Notes: generated by a model from the sequence alone, not told the origin. Shown: positions 31,026-39,894, counted from the first letter of the stretch. The stretch: 64,000 nucleotides of DNA from Fimbriimonadaceae bacterium (GCA_019638795.1 JAHBTB010000008.1:32812-96811), one strand, 5' to 3'. Made by a program: numbers and translations.

Positions 31026-31062
31026 CGGCTCTTGAGGCCCGTGGGCCGTGGTTCAAGAGCCG
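31026..31062 (+). terminator. Nested hairpin after fusA
   Basis: CGGCTCTTGA (31026-31035) pairs with TCAAGAGCCG (31053-31062), and GGCCC-GT-GGGCC forms an inner hairpin. No T tract; the next gene's -10 begins one base later, so terminator and promoter abut. Confidence 0.6.
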
Positions 31063-31068
31063 TAGAAT
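31063..31068 (+). promoter_or_regulatory. -10 box of the leaderless KdpD-like kinase gene
   Basis: TAGAAT ends 7 nt before the ATG at 31076. Confidence 0.5.
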
Positions 31069-31075
31069 CTTGTCG

Positions 31076-32101
31076 ATGAGCGTCGACTGGAAGGGCCTGG
31101 GCGCCGCGGCGGCATGGACGGCCGTCGCGTCGTTCGTCTCCGAGTTCTTCTATCGAAGAGTCGGACTCCCTGACGTCTCGATCCTCTATCTGCCAGGTAT
31201 CGCCTACGTCTCCAGCCGGTTCAGCCGTTCGGCAGGGATTGTCTCCTCACTCCTGTCGGTGCTCGTAGTCGAGTACCTGTTCGAACTTCCGCGGTACTCG
31301 CTGGAGGTCAGCAGTGTCCAGGACGGCGTCTCCTTTTTCGTCTTTATCACCGTCAGTCTGCTCATCAACTCCCTTGCCGTCCAACTCAAGAAGAACGCCG
31401 AGGAAGCGAGCCGGGCCGCGGTGATGGTGGAACGGGAAAAGGCCCGGGGCGACCTCCTCAGCGCGGTCTCCCACGACCTGCGCACGCCTCTCGCCACGAT
31501 CGAAGGCTCGGCGAGCGCCTTGGTCGGGCAAGAGGAGCTCTCAGACCAGAGCCGGCAACTGGCCGCCTCGATCCAAAACGACTCCCAACGCCTGGCCCGA
31601 TTGGTCGGCAACCTGCTCGACATGACCCGGATGCAAGGCCAGATCGTCCTGGACCTGGACTGGTACGCCCTTGACGAACTGGTCGCCAACGCCGTGATGC
31701 GCACGGAGTTCTTGATGGACAAGCCGGTGCATATGGACGTCGACCCGGACGTGCCACTGGTCCGGTGCGACGGCGCGCTGGTGGAGCAAATCTTTGTCAA
31801 TTTGCTGGAAAATGCGGCCCGGCACGCCGGAAAGTCAGCCCAAGTCGCGGTAGAAATCGGCCCAGGAGACGGCGTGGTTTGGGCCAACGTGGTGGACGAC
31901 GGGCCGGGCATCCCGGCAGAGGCGCAGAGTCGCTTGTTCGACCGTTTTTGGGGGTCGCCGGGCAAGGGCGCCGGGCTTGGCTTGGCGATCTGCCGCTCCG
32001 CGATGCTCGCCCACAGCGGCACCGTCTCGGCTTCTAACCGGCCGTCTGGTGGCGCCTGTTTCCGTCTAGAGTTTCCTGTACCCAAGGAGTCTGATGCCTG
32101 A
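31076..32101 (+). CDS. KdpD-like sensor histidine kinase lacking the N-terminal sensor half
   Basis: A 341-residue kinase. The N-terminal DUF4118-like membrane bundle (about 8-108, four helices) and a short linker lead to HisKA with SAVSHDLRTPLATIEG (phospho-acceptor His) and HATPase_c with NLLENAARHAG, DDGPGIP and GAGLGLAI. This is the C-terminal half of KdpD; the cytosolic KdpD and universal-stress domains that sense K+/c-di-AMP are missing. Start is ATG at 31076, with a TTG two codons earlier rejected. It overlaps the response-regulator gene by 8 nt. kdpFABC is not in the window, so potassium control is not assured. Confidence 0.88.
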   Translation: MSVDWKGLGAAAAWTAVASFVSEFFYRRVGLPDVSILYLPGIAYVSSRFSRSAGIVSSLLSVLVVEYLFELPRYSLEVSSVQDGVSFFVFITVSLLINSLAVQLKKNAEEASRAAVMVEREKARGDLLSAVSHDLRTPLATIEGSASALVGQEELSDQSRQLAASIQNDSQRLARLVGNLLDMTRMQGQIVLDLDWYALDELVANAVMRTEFLMDKPVHMDVDPDVPLVRCDGALVEQIFVNLLENAARHAGKSAQVAVEIGPGDGVVWANVVDDGPGIPAEAQSRLFDRFWGSPGKGAGLGLAICRSAMLAHSGTVSASNRPSGGACFRLEFPVPKESDA

Positions 32102-32786
32102 CAAACTGACTGTCGTCGTGATCGAGGACGAGGCCCCGATCCGCCGCTTCCTCAAGGCCAGTGTCCCGGAAGGGAGCCACGATTGGCATGAGTGCGACAC
32201 CGGGGCCGACGGCCTCAAGGCGGTGGCCAAGGCCCAGCCCGACCTCGTGTTGCTCGATTTAGGCTTGCCCGATATGAGCGGCCTGGACGTCCTGAAGTCT
32301 CTCCGCGAGTGGACGCAGGTGCCCGTGATCGTGCTGACCGCCCGGGGCCAAGAGCGGGACAAGGTCTCTTCATTGGACGGCGGCGCCGACGACTACATGA
32401 CCAAGCCGTTCTCGGTGAACGAACTTTGGGCGCGGGTCCGCGTCGTCTTGCGCCGGGTGCGGCGGAGCCAGGTGCCCGAGCTGCCGGTGTACGAACGAAA
32501 AGGGCTCGTGCTGGACTTTGAGGCGCACCGCGTGACCTTGAACGGGGAAGAGGTCCGCCTCACACCGATCGAGTACAAGCTTCTTGGACTCCTCTGTCGC
32601 AACGCGGGCAAGGTGCTGACCCACAAGGTCATCCTCGCCGAAGTCTGGGGACAAGGGTACGAAGACTCGACCCACACCTTACGAGTGCACATGGGGGCCC
32701 TCCGCGCCAAGATCGAACGCGATCCTGGGCACCCGACGTTCATCCGCACCGAGACCGGCGTCGGCTACCGGTTCCTCGACGACTGA
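32094..32786 (+). CDS. KdpE-like OmpR-family response regulator
   Basis: A 230-residue regulator. The receiver domain (1-118) has the acidic pair ED at 11-12 region, phospho-acceptor Asp in LVLLDLGLPDMSG and Lys in DDYMTKPFS. The C-terminal winged helix (about 135-228) ends HTLRVHMGALRAKIERDP and TGVGYRF. It overlaps the kinase gene by 8 nt and is its cognate partner. It lies between fusA and tuf. Confidence 0.93.
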   Translation: MPDKLTVVVIEDEAPIRRFLKASVPEGSHDWHECDTGADGLKAVAKAQPDLVLLDLGLPDMSGLDVLKSLREWTQVPVIVLTARGQERDKVSSLDGGADDYMTKPFSVNELWARVRVVLRRVRRSQVPELPVYERKGLVLDFEAHRVTLNGEEVRLTPIEYKLLGLLCRNAGKVLTHKVILAEVWGQGYEDSTHTLRVHMGALRAKIERDPGHPTFIRTETGVGYRFLDD

Positions 32787-33057
32787 GGCGGAAGACCGGG
32801 TTTCGCGGCCGAGACGCCCAATCCGGTGGTGTGACCGGCCAGAACCGCCAAAAAGTCCCTGGGAGGTGGTGGGTTGGCCCTAGGCCGTCCCTGGCAAGAC
32901 TGCCGCCGACATGGCATCATCTCCAAGCTCGCGCGTGGGCCTAGCGAACCCAATCTATGCGCGCGACGATCGTTCTCCGGCCTCGGGAAATGCCTGAGGT
33001 GGCTCTGCGAAGGCGGCTTGCTGTAGCGGTAAAAACCGGACGAGAAAGGAAACAAAA

Positions 33058-34266
33058 ATGGCAAGAGCTAAATTTGAAAGGACGAAGCCGCACGTCAACA
33101 TCGGCACCATCGGCCACGTCGACCACGGCAAGACGACCCTCACCGCGGCCATCACCGGCGTCCTCGCCGAGAAGGGCCTCGCCCAAAAGCGCGGTTATGA
33201 CGAGATCGACTCGGCGCCCGAAGAGAAGGCCCGCGGCATCACGATCAACATCTCGCACCAGGAGTATGAGACGGACTCGCGGCACTATGCCCACGTCGAC
33301 TGCCCTGGCCACGCCGACTTCATCAAGAACATGATCACGGGCGCCGCCCAGATGGACGGCGCGATCCTCGTGGTCGCCGGCACCGACGGCCCGATGCAGC
33401 AGACCCGCGAGCACATCCTGCTTGCCCGTCAGGTCGGCGTGCCGCACATCGTCGTCTACATCAACAAGGTCGACCAGGTCGACGACGAAGAGCTCATCGA
33501 GCTCGTCGAGATGGAAGTCCGCGAGTTGCTGACCAAGAACGGCTTTGATGGCGACAACGCCCCGATCATCAAGGGTTCGGCCCGCAAGGCCCTGGACCAG
33601 GTCGAGGCCGGCAAGGTTGATTTCGAGGACAGGCACGTCAAGTCGATCCTCGACCTGATGAACGCCGTCGACACCTACATCCCGACGCCCGAGCGCGACA
33701 CGGACAAGCCGTTCCTCTGCGCCGTCGAAGACGTCTTCACGATCACCGGTCGCGGCACCGTCGCCACCGGCCGTGTCGAGCGCGGCACGCTGAACGTCAA
33801 CACCGAGGTCGAGATCGTCGGCATCCACGAGGCCCGCAAGACGACCTGCACCGGTATCGAGATGTTCCGCAAGCTCCTGGACAGCTGCCAGGCCGGCGAC
33901 AACGTCGGCTTGCTGCTCCGCGGCGTCGACCGCAACCAGATCGAGCGCGGCATGGTCATCTGCAAGCCGGGTTCGATCAAGCCGCACACGAAGTTCGACG
34001 CCCAGGTCTACGTCCTCTCCAAGGAAGAGGGTGGTCGCCACACGCCGTTCACGAACGGCTACCGGCCCCAGTTCTACTTCCGCACGACCGACGTCACCGG
34101 TACGCTGAACCTGCCGGAAGGCGTCGCCATGGTCATGCCTGGTGAGAACGTCGTCATGTCGGTCGAGCTGATCGCTCCGATCGCCATGGAAGAAGGCTCG
34201 AAGTTCGCCATCCGCGAAGGCGGTCGCACCGTCGGAGCCGGCAACATCGTCAAGGTCAAGGAGTAA
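33058..34266 (+). CDS. tuf: Elongation factor Tu
   Basis: A 402-residue EF-Tu that delivers aminoacyl-tRNA. G1 [10 protein letters not shown]3 DCPGHADF, G4 NKVDQ, G5 GSARKAL are intact, and the C-terminus ends in the standard beta barrels. AAAGGA lies 7 nt upstream of the ATG. It is monocistronic with a long untranslated leader (about 270 nt to the previous gene) and a strong terminator. Confidence 0.97.
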   Translation: MARAKFERTKPHVNIGTIGHVDHGKTTLTAAITGVLAEKGLAQKRGYDEIDSAPEEKARGITINISHQEYETDSRHYAHVDCPGHADFIKNMITGAAQMDGAILVVAGTDGPMQQTREHILLARQVGVPHIVVYINKVDQVDDEELIELVEMEVRELLTKNGFDGDNAPIIKGSARKALDQVEAGKVDFEDRHVKSILDLMNAVDTYIPTPERDTDKPFLCAVEDVFTITGRGTVATGRVERGTLNVNTEVEIVGIHEARKTTCTGIEMFRKLLDSCQAGDNVGLLLRGVDRNQIERGMVICKPGSIKPHTKFDAQVYVLSKEEGGRHTPFTNGYRPQFYFRTTDVTGTLNLPEGVAMVMPGENVVMSVELIAPIAMEEGSKFAIREGGRTVGAGNIVKVKE

Positions 34267-34280
34267 GCTCTCCCTGGCAG

Positions 34281-34321
34281 GCGGCCCCGCGCTCCTCCGA
34301 GCGCGGGGCCGCTTTGTTTTT
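34281..34321 (+). terminator. Strong intrinsic terminator of tuf
   Basis: A perfect 14-bp GC stem (GCGGCCCCGCGCTC / GAGCGCGGGGCCGC, 4-nt loop) followed by TTTGTTTTT. Confidence 0.96.
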
Positions 34322-34456
34322 GACCATGCCCATGGTCCCGTAACATTGCGGTGTTTGCCGTTACGAGGTGTTACGGCCGGCGCATGTGGCGCGAATGGCA
34401 GATATATTGCATGTGGAGGGGGATGCCCCGCGAAGCCCGCTAGGGGAGGAAAGAAA

Positions 34457-35119
34457 ATGAAGAAATGGATTCTGCCCGTGGCCGCCTTGGCCCTGTGCTC
34501 TCAATCGCTAGCCGTCAACTATTTCAACGACTTTGAGTCAGCCGTGGGAGCCGAATGGTCGAACACGACGACCTCGTCGTTCAACGGCACGACCATCTTG
34601 GGCCGGTTCAGCAACGACACCGTCACCCTCACCCTGAACGGCCTGACCGCCGGCGAGGTCGTCAATGTCGGGTTCCACGCCTACATCCTGGACAGTTGGG
34701 ACGGCAACCAAAGCGGGGTCGGACCAGACCGGTACACGTTCAAGATCGACGGGGCGGACAAGTTGGACACCACGTTCTCCAATGTCAACGGGTACATGCA
34801 GTCCTACCCCGACCCATACTTGGGGGGGAGCCATGCGCGGTACACGGGGGCCGACGACACCGACCAGGGCACCCTGCCGGCCGGCTACTACGGTAACTCC
34901 CTCTACATCTTTGGCGGTGCCAACAACCCCTCGTTCACCGGGGTCGCCACGGGTAGCTCGATGACCTTCACTTGGGTCGGCAGCAACCTGCAAGGCGTCG
35001 GCGACGAGTCTTGGGGTCTTGACAACGTCTGGGTAAAGACCGAGTCGGTGCCTGAGCCGGCCACGATGACCGTGCTCGCCTTGGGTGGCCTCGCCGCCCT
35101 CCGACGCCGCAAGGCCTGA
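34457..35119 (+). CDS. PEP-CTERM sorted exported protein
   Basis: A 220-residue protein with a signal peptide (MKKWILPVAALALCSQSLA) and a C-terminal PEP-CTERM tripartite signal: VPEPAT, a hydrophobic helix (VLALGGLAAL) and RRRKA. The middle is beta-rich and Gly/Asn/Ser-rich, like extracellular matrix or carbohydrate-binding domains (DRYTFKIDGAD, GLDNVWVKTE). Exosortase would process it; no exosortase gene is visible here. GGAGGAAAG precedes the ATG. A second member is at 60513-61151. Confidence 0.9.
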   Translation: MKKWILPVAALALCSQSLAVNYFNDFESAVGAEWSNTTTSSFNGTTILGRFSNDTVTLTLNGLTAGEVVNVGFHAYILDSWDGNQSGVGPDRYTFKIDGADKLDTTFSNVNGYMQSYPDPYLGGSHARYTGADDTDQGTLPAGYYGNSLYIFGGANNPSFTGVATGSSMTFTWVGSNLQGVGDESWGLDNVWVKTESVPEPATMTVLALGGLAALRRRKA

Positions 35120-35135
35120 CGTTAAGCAAATGACT

Positions 35136-35169
35136 GTGGCCCGTGCATCCGAATGGGTGCACGGGCCAC
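35136..35169. terminator. Bidirectional hairpin between convergent genes
   Basis: A perfect 12-bp stem GTGGCCCGTGCA / TGCACGGGCCAC (loop 10 nt) lies between the PEP-CTERM gene and the methyltransferase gene. Confidence 0.8.
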
Positions 35170-35174
35170 GAAGC

Positions 35175-35831
35175 TTAGTTCGGCACCCAGACAAGGGTAA
35201 AGCCGTCGTACCCCTTCTTCCCGACCGTCTGGATCGATGTCGCGACCAGGTCGGTCCGGCTGGCGAGGTCGCGGTGAGCTTGACGTACTCCCTCGACGTC
35301 CGGTGAACCAGACTCTGCCTCGACCACTTGACCGCCTCTCACGACATTGTCGATGACGATGAGACCACCCGGTCGGGTGAGCTTGGCAGTAGCCTCAAGG
35401 TAGGTCGGGATGTTTCGTTTGTCCGCGTCGATGAACACAAGGTCGAAGGGTCCGGTCAAGGCAGGCAGGCTGTCCAGCGCGGCGCCCACCTTGATCGTGA
35501 CCTTGTCGCCGACTCCCGCCGCGTCCAGATTGGCCCGGGCGACCTCGGCGTGGTGGGGATCGTGCTCCAGGGTGATGAGCTCGCCGTCCTCAGGAAGCGC
35601 CGAAGCCATCCATGTCGAGCTGTACCCGCCCAGAGTCCCGATCTCAAGGATCCTGCGGGCACCGACGAGCTTGGCGAAGATGTAGAGCTGTTTGCCCTGG
35701 CATGCCGAGACGGCGATCGGCGGGAGACCGCCGGCCTCGGTCGCGGCGTTGATGGCGTCGTACTTCCGATCCGCTTTCACGACCGTGCTCTCAAAGTATG
35801 CGTCGACGGCGTCCCAGGTCTGCTTGTCCAT
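35175..35831 (-). CDS. SAM-dependent O-methyltransferase (CCoAOMT type)
   Basis: A 218-residue class I methyltransferase of the O-methyltransferase family 3. Motif I is ILEIGTLGGYSS; the acidic LITLEHDPHHAEVA follows; DLVFIDADKRNIPTYLE supplies the metal/catalytic Asp; LIVIDNVVRGGQV is the post-motif strand. It is the YrrM/caffeoyl-CoA group; the acceptor here is unknown. TAGAAT lies 9 nt before the ATG. Downstream of a GNAT gene in the same direction, but separated by about 30 nt. Confidence 0.93.
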   Translation of the reverse strand: MDKQTWDAVDAYFESTVVKADRKYDAINAATEAGGLPPIAVSACQGKQLYIFAKLVGARRILEIGTLGGYSSTWMASALPEDGELITLEHDPHHAEVARANLDAAGVGDKVTIKVGAALDSLPALTGPFDLVFIDADKRNIPTYLEATAKLTRPGGLIVIDNVVRGGQVVEAESGSPDVEGVRQAHRDLASRTDLVATSIQTVGKKGYDGFTLVWVPN

Positions 35832-35861
35832 GTGCAGCAGATTCTATTCCAGCAGGAGAAG

Positions 35862-36386
35862 TCACCTGGACGCGGAATAGCAGACCAGGCCAGGAATGTC
35901 GAAAAACCGGTCGGTCACGCCTTCGTGACGCATCCCGATCTTCCCCATGATCCGAATCGAAGCTTCGTTCTGGGGGAAGGCGACCGCCACGACCCTTTCA
36001 TGCCACTCCAAGCCGAGCCGGAGCATCGCCTCGCCGACCTCGGTCCCGTAGCCCTGGCCCCAGTGCGCCCGACCAAGGTGCCAGCCGATCTCATACTCCT
36101 CAGGCAGGGCCTCGTGCCCCGCCGAGTGCTTCGTCCTCAGGCAGAGTCCGGTGCCGATCGGGTCGGCAATACCCGGAGCCAGGACGGCCAGGTAGGCAAA
36201 GTGAGGTTCGGTCATCGATCGGGCCCCGATCCTTTCGATCCGCTCGCGCGTGGCCTCGATGGAGTTGTCCGCCGGCCCGCCGCCCAGGTACTTCGTCACC
36301 TCGGCGTCGCCATAGACCGTCCGGTACGCCTCGAGGTCGGCAAGCGTCCATTCCCTCAGCACGATCCGCTTGTGTTCGATTCTCAT
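35862..36386 (-). CDS. RimJ/RimL-type GNAT acetyltransferase
   Basis: A 174-residue acetyltransferase of the ribosomal-protein N-acetyltransferase-like group: LREWTLADLEAYRTVY at the start, EIGWHLGRAHWGQGYGTE as the acetyl-CoA segment, and FPQNEASIRIMGKIGMRHEG at the end. Substrate unknown. First gene of a leftward pair with the methyltransferase. Confidence 0.9.
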   Translation of the reverse strand: MRIEHKRIVLREWTLADLEAYRTVYGDAEVTKYLGGGPADNSIEATRERIERIGARSMTEPHFAYLAVLAPGIADPIGTGLCLRTKHSAGHEALPEEYEIGWHLGRAHWGQGYGTEVGEAMLRLGLEWHERVVAVAFPQNEASIRIMGKIGMRHEGVTDRFFDIPGLVCYSASR

Positions 36387-36501
36387 GTCACTTGGGAGTA
36401 CATTTTTAAGAATCAGAAAGATTCCTCCGGCCGGGGCCTTCTTGACAACATTCGTACTGGCCTAAGACCCGGCGACCGACGACCGTCGGCCGCGAAGGTG
36501 G

Positions 36502-36507
36502 AACAAT
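36502..36507 (+). promoter_or_regulatory. -10-like box of a leaderless gnd-gntK operon
   Basis: AACAAT ends 7 nt before the GTG at 36515. The first base deviates from the TANNNT pattern. Confidence 0.35.
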
Positions 36508-36514
36508 CATATCC

Positions 36515-37426
36515 GTGGCAGACCTTCAAGTCGGATTAGTCGGTTTGGGCAAGATGGGAGCGAACATGGCCCGACGTTGGGCGGGTGGCGGCGTGCGCGT
36601 CGTCGCGGGAGATCCCTCGGAAGCGGCCCGTCAGTCCGTCGCCGACGTGGCGGAAGTCCACGCGACTCTGCCCGAACTTGTCGCGTCAATGGCTCAGCCC
36701 CGCGTCCTTTGGTCAATGGTCCCCGCGGGCGACCCGACCCAGGCCGTGCTCGACCACTTGGCCGACCTCGCCGCGCCGGGTGACGTCCTTGTCGACGGGG
36801 GTAACAGCGACTTCCGCGACACGATGAAGCGGGCCTGGGTGTATGGCGAAAAGGGCCTTCCCCTGGTGGACGTCGGCGTCAGCGGTGGCGTCTGGGGGCT
36901 TGAGAACGGCTATTGCATGATGGCCGGGGGAACCGGTGAGGCGGTCGAGAAGGTCCGACCCCTGCTCGAAGTCCTCGCCCCGGCTCCCGACACCGGCTGG
37001 GGCCACGTCGGTCCCTCGGGGTCGGGCCACTTCAGCAAGATGGTGCACAACGGCGTCGAATACGGGATCATGCAGGCCCTTGGCGAAGGGTTCGCGATCC
37101 TCCAGGCCAAGAAGGAGTTCGGCTATGACCTCGCCCAAGTGGCCAAGGTCTGGCAGGTGGGTAGCGTCGTCCGGTCGTGGCTTCTCGATTTGACCGCCGA
37201 GGCCCTGGCCGAGGACCAAAAGCTGGACAACGTCGCCCCCGTCGTGGCCGACTCGGGAGAAGGGCGGTGGACGCTGCGCGAGGCGATCGACCTGGGTGTG
37301 CCCGCCCCGGTCGTCGCCGCCGCCCTGATGGTCCGCCAGGCCTCCCAGGGCCATGGCGACTACAGCAACAAACTCCTTGCCCAGATGCGCCACGCCTTCG
37401 GCGGCCATGCCGTCACCCACGAATGA
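36515..37426 (+). CDS. gnd: 6-phosphogluconate dehydrogenase (GntZ/NAD type)
   Basis: A 303-residue short-form 6-phosphogluconate dehydrogenase making ribulose 5-phosphate and CO2. The Rossmann loop is GLVGLGKMGANMARRW; the catalytic region is GSGHFSKMVHNGVEYG. Length fits the GntZ/YqeC subgroup, about 170 residues shorter than E. coli Gnd. GTG start. Its stop overlaps the ATG of gntK, forming a gluconate-use operon. Confidence 0.93.
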   Translation: MADLQVGLVGLGKMGANMARRWAGGGVRVVAGDPSEAARQSVADVAEVHATLPELVASMAQPRVLWSMVPAGDPTQAVLDHLADLAAPGDVLVDGGNSDFRDTMKRAWVYGEKGLPLVDVGVSGGVWGLENGYCMMAGGTGEAVEKVRPLLEVLAPAPDTGWGHVGPSGSGHFSKMVHNGVEYGIMQALGEGFAILQAKKEFGYDLAQVAKVWQVGSVVRSWLLDLTAEALAEDQKLDNVAPVVADSGEGRWTLREAIDLGVPAPVVAAALMVRQASQGHGDYSNKLLAQMRHAFGGHAVTHE

Positions 37427-37896
37427 GGGTCGTCGTCTGCGGAGTCTCGGGGGCGGGGAAGACGGTCGTCGGCAAGAAGTTGGCCGTCGCATTGGATTGC
37501 CCGTTTGTCGACGCGGACGACTACCACTCCGCGGCCAACAAGGCCAAGATGGCGGGCCACGTCCCCCTGACCGACGAGGACCGCTGGCCTTGGCTCGACG
37601 CCCTTAACCAGGTGCTGAGGGAACGTGCCGACGTCGTCCTTGCCTGCTCGGCGCTCAAGCAGGTGTACCGTGACCGCCTGGAGGCCGGGGTAGGCGACGT
37701 GCGCTGGGTCGCCCTGGTCGGGAGCCGTGAGGTGATCCAGCGACGGGTCGACGCCCGGGTCGGCCACTTCATGCCCGCCGACATGCTGGCGTCGCAGCTG
37801 GCGACGTGGGAGCCACTGACGAGTGGCGTGTCGGTGAACGTGGCGGGCACGGTCGACGAGACCGTCCAGAAGGCTCTCGCCGGACTCCGTCATTGA
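37423..37896 (+). CDS. gntK: Gluconokinase
   Basis: A 157-residue P-loop kinase (GVSGAGKT at 7-14) that phosphorylates D-gluconate. DADDYHSAANKAKMAGHVPL and ACSALKQVYRDRL are gluconokinase signatures; HFMPADMLASQLATWEPL follows. ATGA overlap with gnd. Product feeds the adjacent dehydrogenase. Confidence 0.95.
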   Translation: MRVVVCGVSGAGKTVVGKKLAVALDCPFVDADDYHSAANKAKMAGHVPLTDEDRWPWLDALNQVLRERADVVLACSALKQVYRDRLEAGVGDVRWVALVGSREVIQRRVDARVGHFMPADMLASQLATWEPLTSGVSVNVAGTVDETVQKALAGLRH

Positions 37897-37907
37897 GGCT
37901 TTGAGGC

Positions 37908-38060
37908 GAAAAAATTCCGGCTGAGTGGAGAGGACAGACCTCAGCCGGCATCCGCTCGTTGCTCTCTTGCTTGCGCCCCGCGGAGCGGGGCTTGGCATGC
38001 CAGCCGCCTAGCGATTCCGGCGACTGGTCTCGGCTTCTGTGTCCGAAGCCGTCACCAGTT
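37908..38060. ncRNA. Candidate structured RNA: string of hairpins between gntK and the UbiA gene
   Basis: Four separable hairpins in about 150 nt. CCGGCTGAG/CTCAGCCGG (37917-37925 with 37940-37948); GCCCCGC/GCGGGGC (37975-37981 with 37985-37991); TGGCATGCCA (37993-38002); and ACTGGT...CGGCTTC/GAAGCCG...ACCAGT (38023-38059), a two-part stem. No known riboswitch or SRP/tmRNA/6S signature was recognised, and no T tract follows any hairpin. Strand is uncertain. Confidence 0.35.
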
Positions 38061-38141
38061 AAGATGATGTCAAGCCTTGAAACGTTCCCTATATGGGCAT
38101 GTTGCCTGGTTTTTGACCTGGACTCTAGCCTGACAGGCTTG

Positions 38142-38147
38142 TACAAT
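38142..38147 (+). promoter_or_regulatory. -10 box of the leaderless UbiA operon
   Basis: TACAAT ends 7 nt before the ATG at 38155; TTGACC lies upstream at 38113-38118 but the spacing (23 nt) is too long for a standard -35. Confidence 0.5.
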
Positions 38148-38154
38148 CTGGCGA

Positions 38155-39045
38155 ATGGCCGTCGCCGCCCGCGGATGGAAGGCCCTCCAGGTCTACCTGG
38201 AGATGATCAAGTTCGAACACTCCGTGTTCGCGCTGCCCTTCGCCCTGACCGGCATGGTCTGGGGTTCGGTCGCCTCCGGGACGGGCGGTTGGCCGGGCTG
38301 GCGCGTCTTCCTGTGGATCGTCGTCGCGATGGTCAGTTGCCGTTCGGCGGCGATGGCCTACAACCGCATCGTCGACCGGGACGTTGACGCCCAGAACGCC
38401 CGCACCAAGTCGAGGGCGATCCCGGCGGGGCTTCTGACACTGCGTCAGTCGAGCCTCTTCTTCTACGGGTCGTGCGCGGTTTTCTTCCTGTCTGCCGCGA
38501 TGCTCAACCCGCTGGCGCTCCTGCTGTCACCGGTCGCCCTTGGGGTCACCCTTTTCTATTCGGTGACCAAGCGGTTCACCCCGTTGTGCCACTTTGTCTT
38601 GGGCCTGTCGCTGGGGATCGCGCCTTCGGCGGCATGGATCGCCACGACGGGGTCGTTGGCTCTCGCTCCGTTCGTCCTCACCCTGGCCGTCCTGTTTTGG
38701 ACGGCGGGCTTCGATATCATTTACGCCCTTCAGGACGACGACTTCGACCGCGACGCTGGCCTCCGTTCGTTGCCCCAGACGCTGGGCCGTCGGCGGGCCC
38801 TCGCGGTCAGCCGGACCTGCCATGTGCTGGCGGTCGGTCTGCTGGCGTGGGCTGCGTCCCTGGCCGGTGCGTCTTGGCCCTTGTGGGCCGGCGTCGCGTT
38901 TGCCGCGGCGCTCCTGGGTTACGAGCAGTCGCTGGTGAAGCCCACCGACCTCAGCCGGGTCAACATGGCCTTCTTCACGCTCAACGGTTTTGTGTCCATG
39001 GGCTTCTTCGGGTTCGTCTTGCTCGACCGGTGGGTCGGGCGTTGA
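38155..39045 (+). CDS. UbiA-family prenyltransferase
   Basis: A 296-residue integral membrane aromatic prenyltransferase with about eight helices. The two Asp-rich sites are NRIVDRDVDAQNARTKSR (near 78) and DIIYALQDDDFDRDAG (near 190), which bind prenyl diphosphate via Mg2+. Such enzymes act in ubiquinone or menaquinone synthesis, including the putative MqnP of the futalosine pathway, or haem A/other lipids. First gene of an operon of five overlapping genes. Confidence 0.92.
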   Translation: MAVAARGWKALQVYLEMIKFEHSVFALPFALTGMVWGSVASGTGGWPGWRVFLWIVVAMVSCRSAAMAYNRIVDRDVDAQNARTKSRAIPAGLLTLRQSSLFFYGSCAVFFLSAAMLNPLALLLSPVALGVTLFYSVTKRFTPLCHFVLGLSLGIAPSAAWIATTGSLALAPFVLTLAVLFWTAGFDIIYALQDDDFDRDAGLRSLPQTLGRRRALAVSRTCHVLAVGLLAWAASLAGASWPLWAGVAFAAALLGYEQSLVKPTDLSRVNMAFFTLNGFVSMGFFGFVLLDRWVGR

Positions 39046-39665
39046 CGGCCGTCCTCGGGCGGACGAACTGGGTCGCGCCGCCCGTCTGGTTCGCCCCCGT
39101 GTGCGACCGGCTGGAGGATGCCGCCGTCCTGCTTGACGCGTTGCCGAAGGGAAGCGTCGTCGCCCTGAACGGGCCGGTGGTCGCCCATGCCTGCCGCGGC
39201 CGAGACATCGTGCGCCTTGTCGACTTGGGCTTTGCCTATGAGACGGCCGCCAACGCGAGCCACGCCGCCGACTTGGTGTCGGCCGACCTGTTGCGGGTGA
39301 TGGCCTTGGCCGGGACGCCGACGGGCCTTCTGGTCACTTTGCCGGTCCGCACGCCCCTTTGGGGAGGTCAGGTGGAGGGGGCGTTGCGCGCCCTGGAGGG
39401 GGCCCGTGACGACGGCATCGTCAGACACCTCGGCGTCCGGGTCGCCGGACCGTGGGCGATGGTCGAGCCGACCTGGCGGCGGCACGACGGCTTTGAGTTC
39501 GCCGTCTGCCCACCGGAGACGGCAGAAGAAGTCCTCTCGTTCGCCTCCGGGCGGCGGGTCGGGGTGGTCGTCTCCGGGACTCGTCCGGGGGCATACCGAC
39601 TCGTCAGAATATCCTCGTTGGCCGAGATGTCCCCATTTCTCGCCCCGGAGCAGGATGGTCCTTAA
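39042..39665 (+). CDS. Aldo/keto-reductase-like protein (uncertain)
   Basis: A 207-residue protein. Part of it (GALRALEGARDDGIVRHLGV, then a His-Asp before a hydrophobic strand) resembles the central strands of aldo/keto-reductase barrels, but the Tyr/Lys catalytic set and NADPH site are not visible, so it may be a degenerate or unrelated barrel. Start is TTG at 39042, overlapping the UbiA stop (TTGA); no other start fits. It overlaps the next gene by 11 nt. Confidence 0.5.
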   Translation: MTAVLGRTNWVAPPVWFAPVCDRLEDAAVLLDALPKGSVVALNGPVVAHACRGRDIVRLVDLGFAYETAANASHAADLVSADLLRVMALAGTPTGLLVTLPVRTPLWGGQVEGALRALEGARDDGIVRHLGVRVAGPWAMVEPTWRRHDGFEFAVCPPETAEEVLSFASGRRVGVVVSGTRPGAYRLVRISSLAEMSPFLAPEQDGP

Positions 39666-39894
39666 CCCCTTCAACGCGATGGCGGCGGTGGCCGGACTGT
39701 TTCTGCTCCTGTGGGTTTATCGCCTGGTCAAGGAAGGGGCCAAGGCCCTGCCCATGACCGTCGCCTTCGTCGCCATGACCCTTCTGTTGCTGACTTTGGG
39801 CCAGGACGGTCCCGTCTGGGCGCGTTGGGCGCTTGGCGTGCCGCTCGTGCTCTGCCTGGGCTGGGACGCCGCTTCCCGGAGGAAGAAGCCGTGA
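39655..39894 (+). CDS. Small two-helix membrane protein
   Basis: A 79-residue protein with two or three hydrophobic segments (MAAVAGLFLLLWVYRLV; VAFVAMTLLLLTL; ALGVPLVLCLGW) and a basic C-terminus. Not recognised. It overlaps both neighbours (11 nt and 4 nt), which makes it part of the UbiA operon and is the main reason to accept it. Confidence 0.6.
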   Translation: MVLNPFNAMAAVAGLFLLLWVYRLVKEGAKALPMTVAFVAMTLLLLTLGQDGPVWARWALGVPLVLCLGWDAASRRKKP

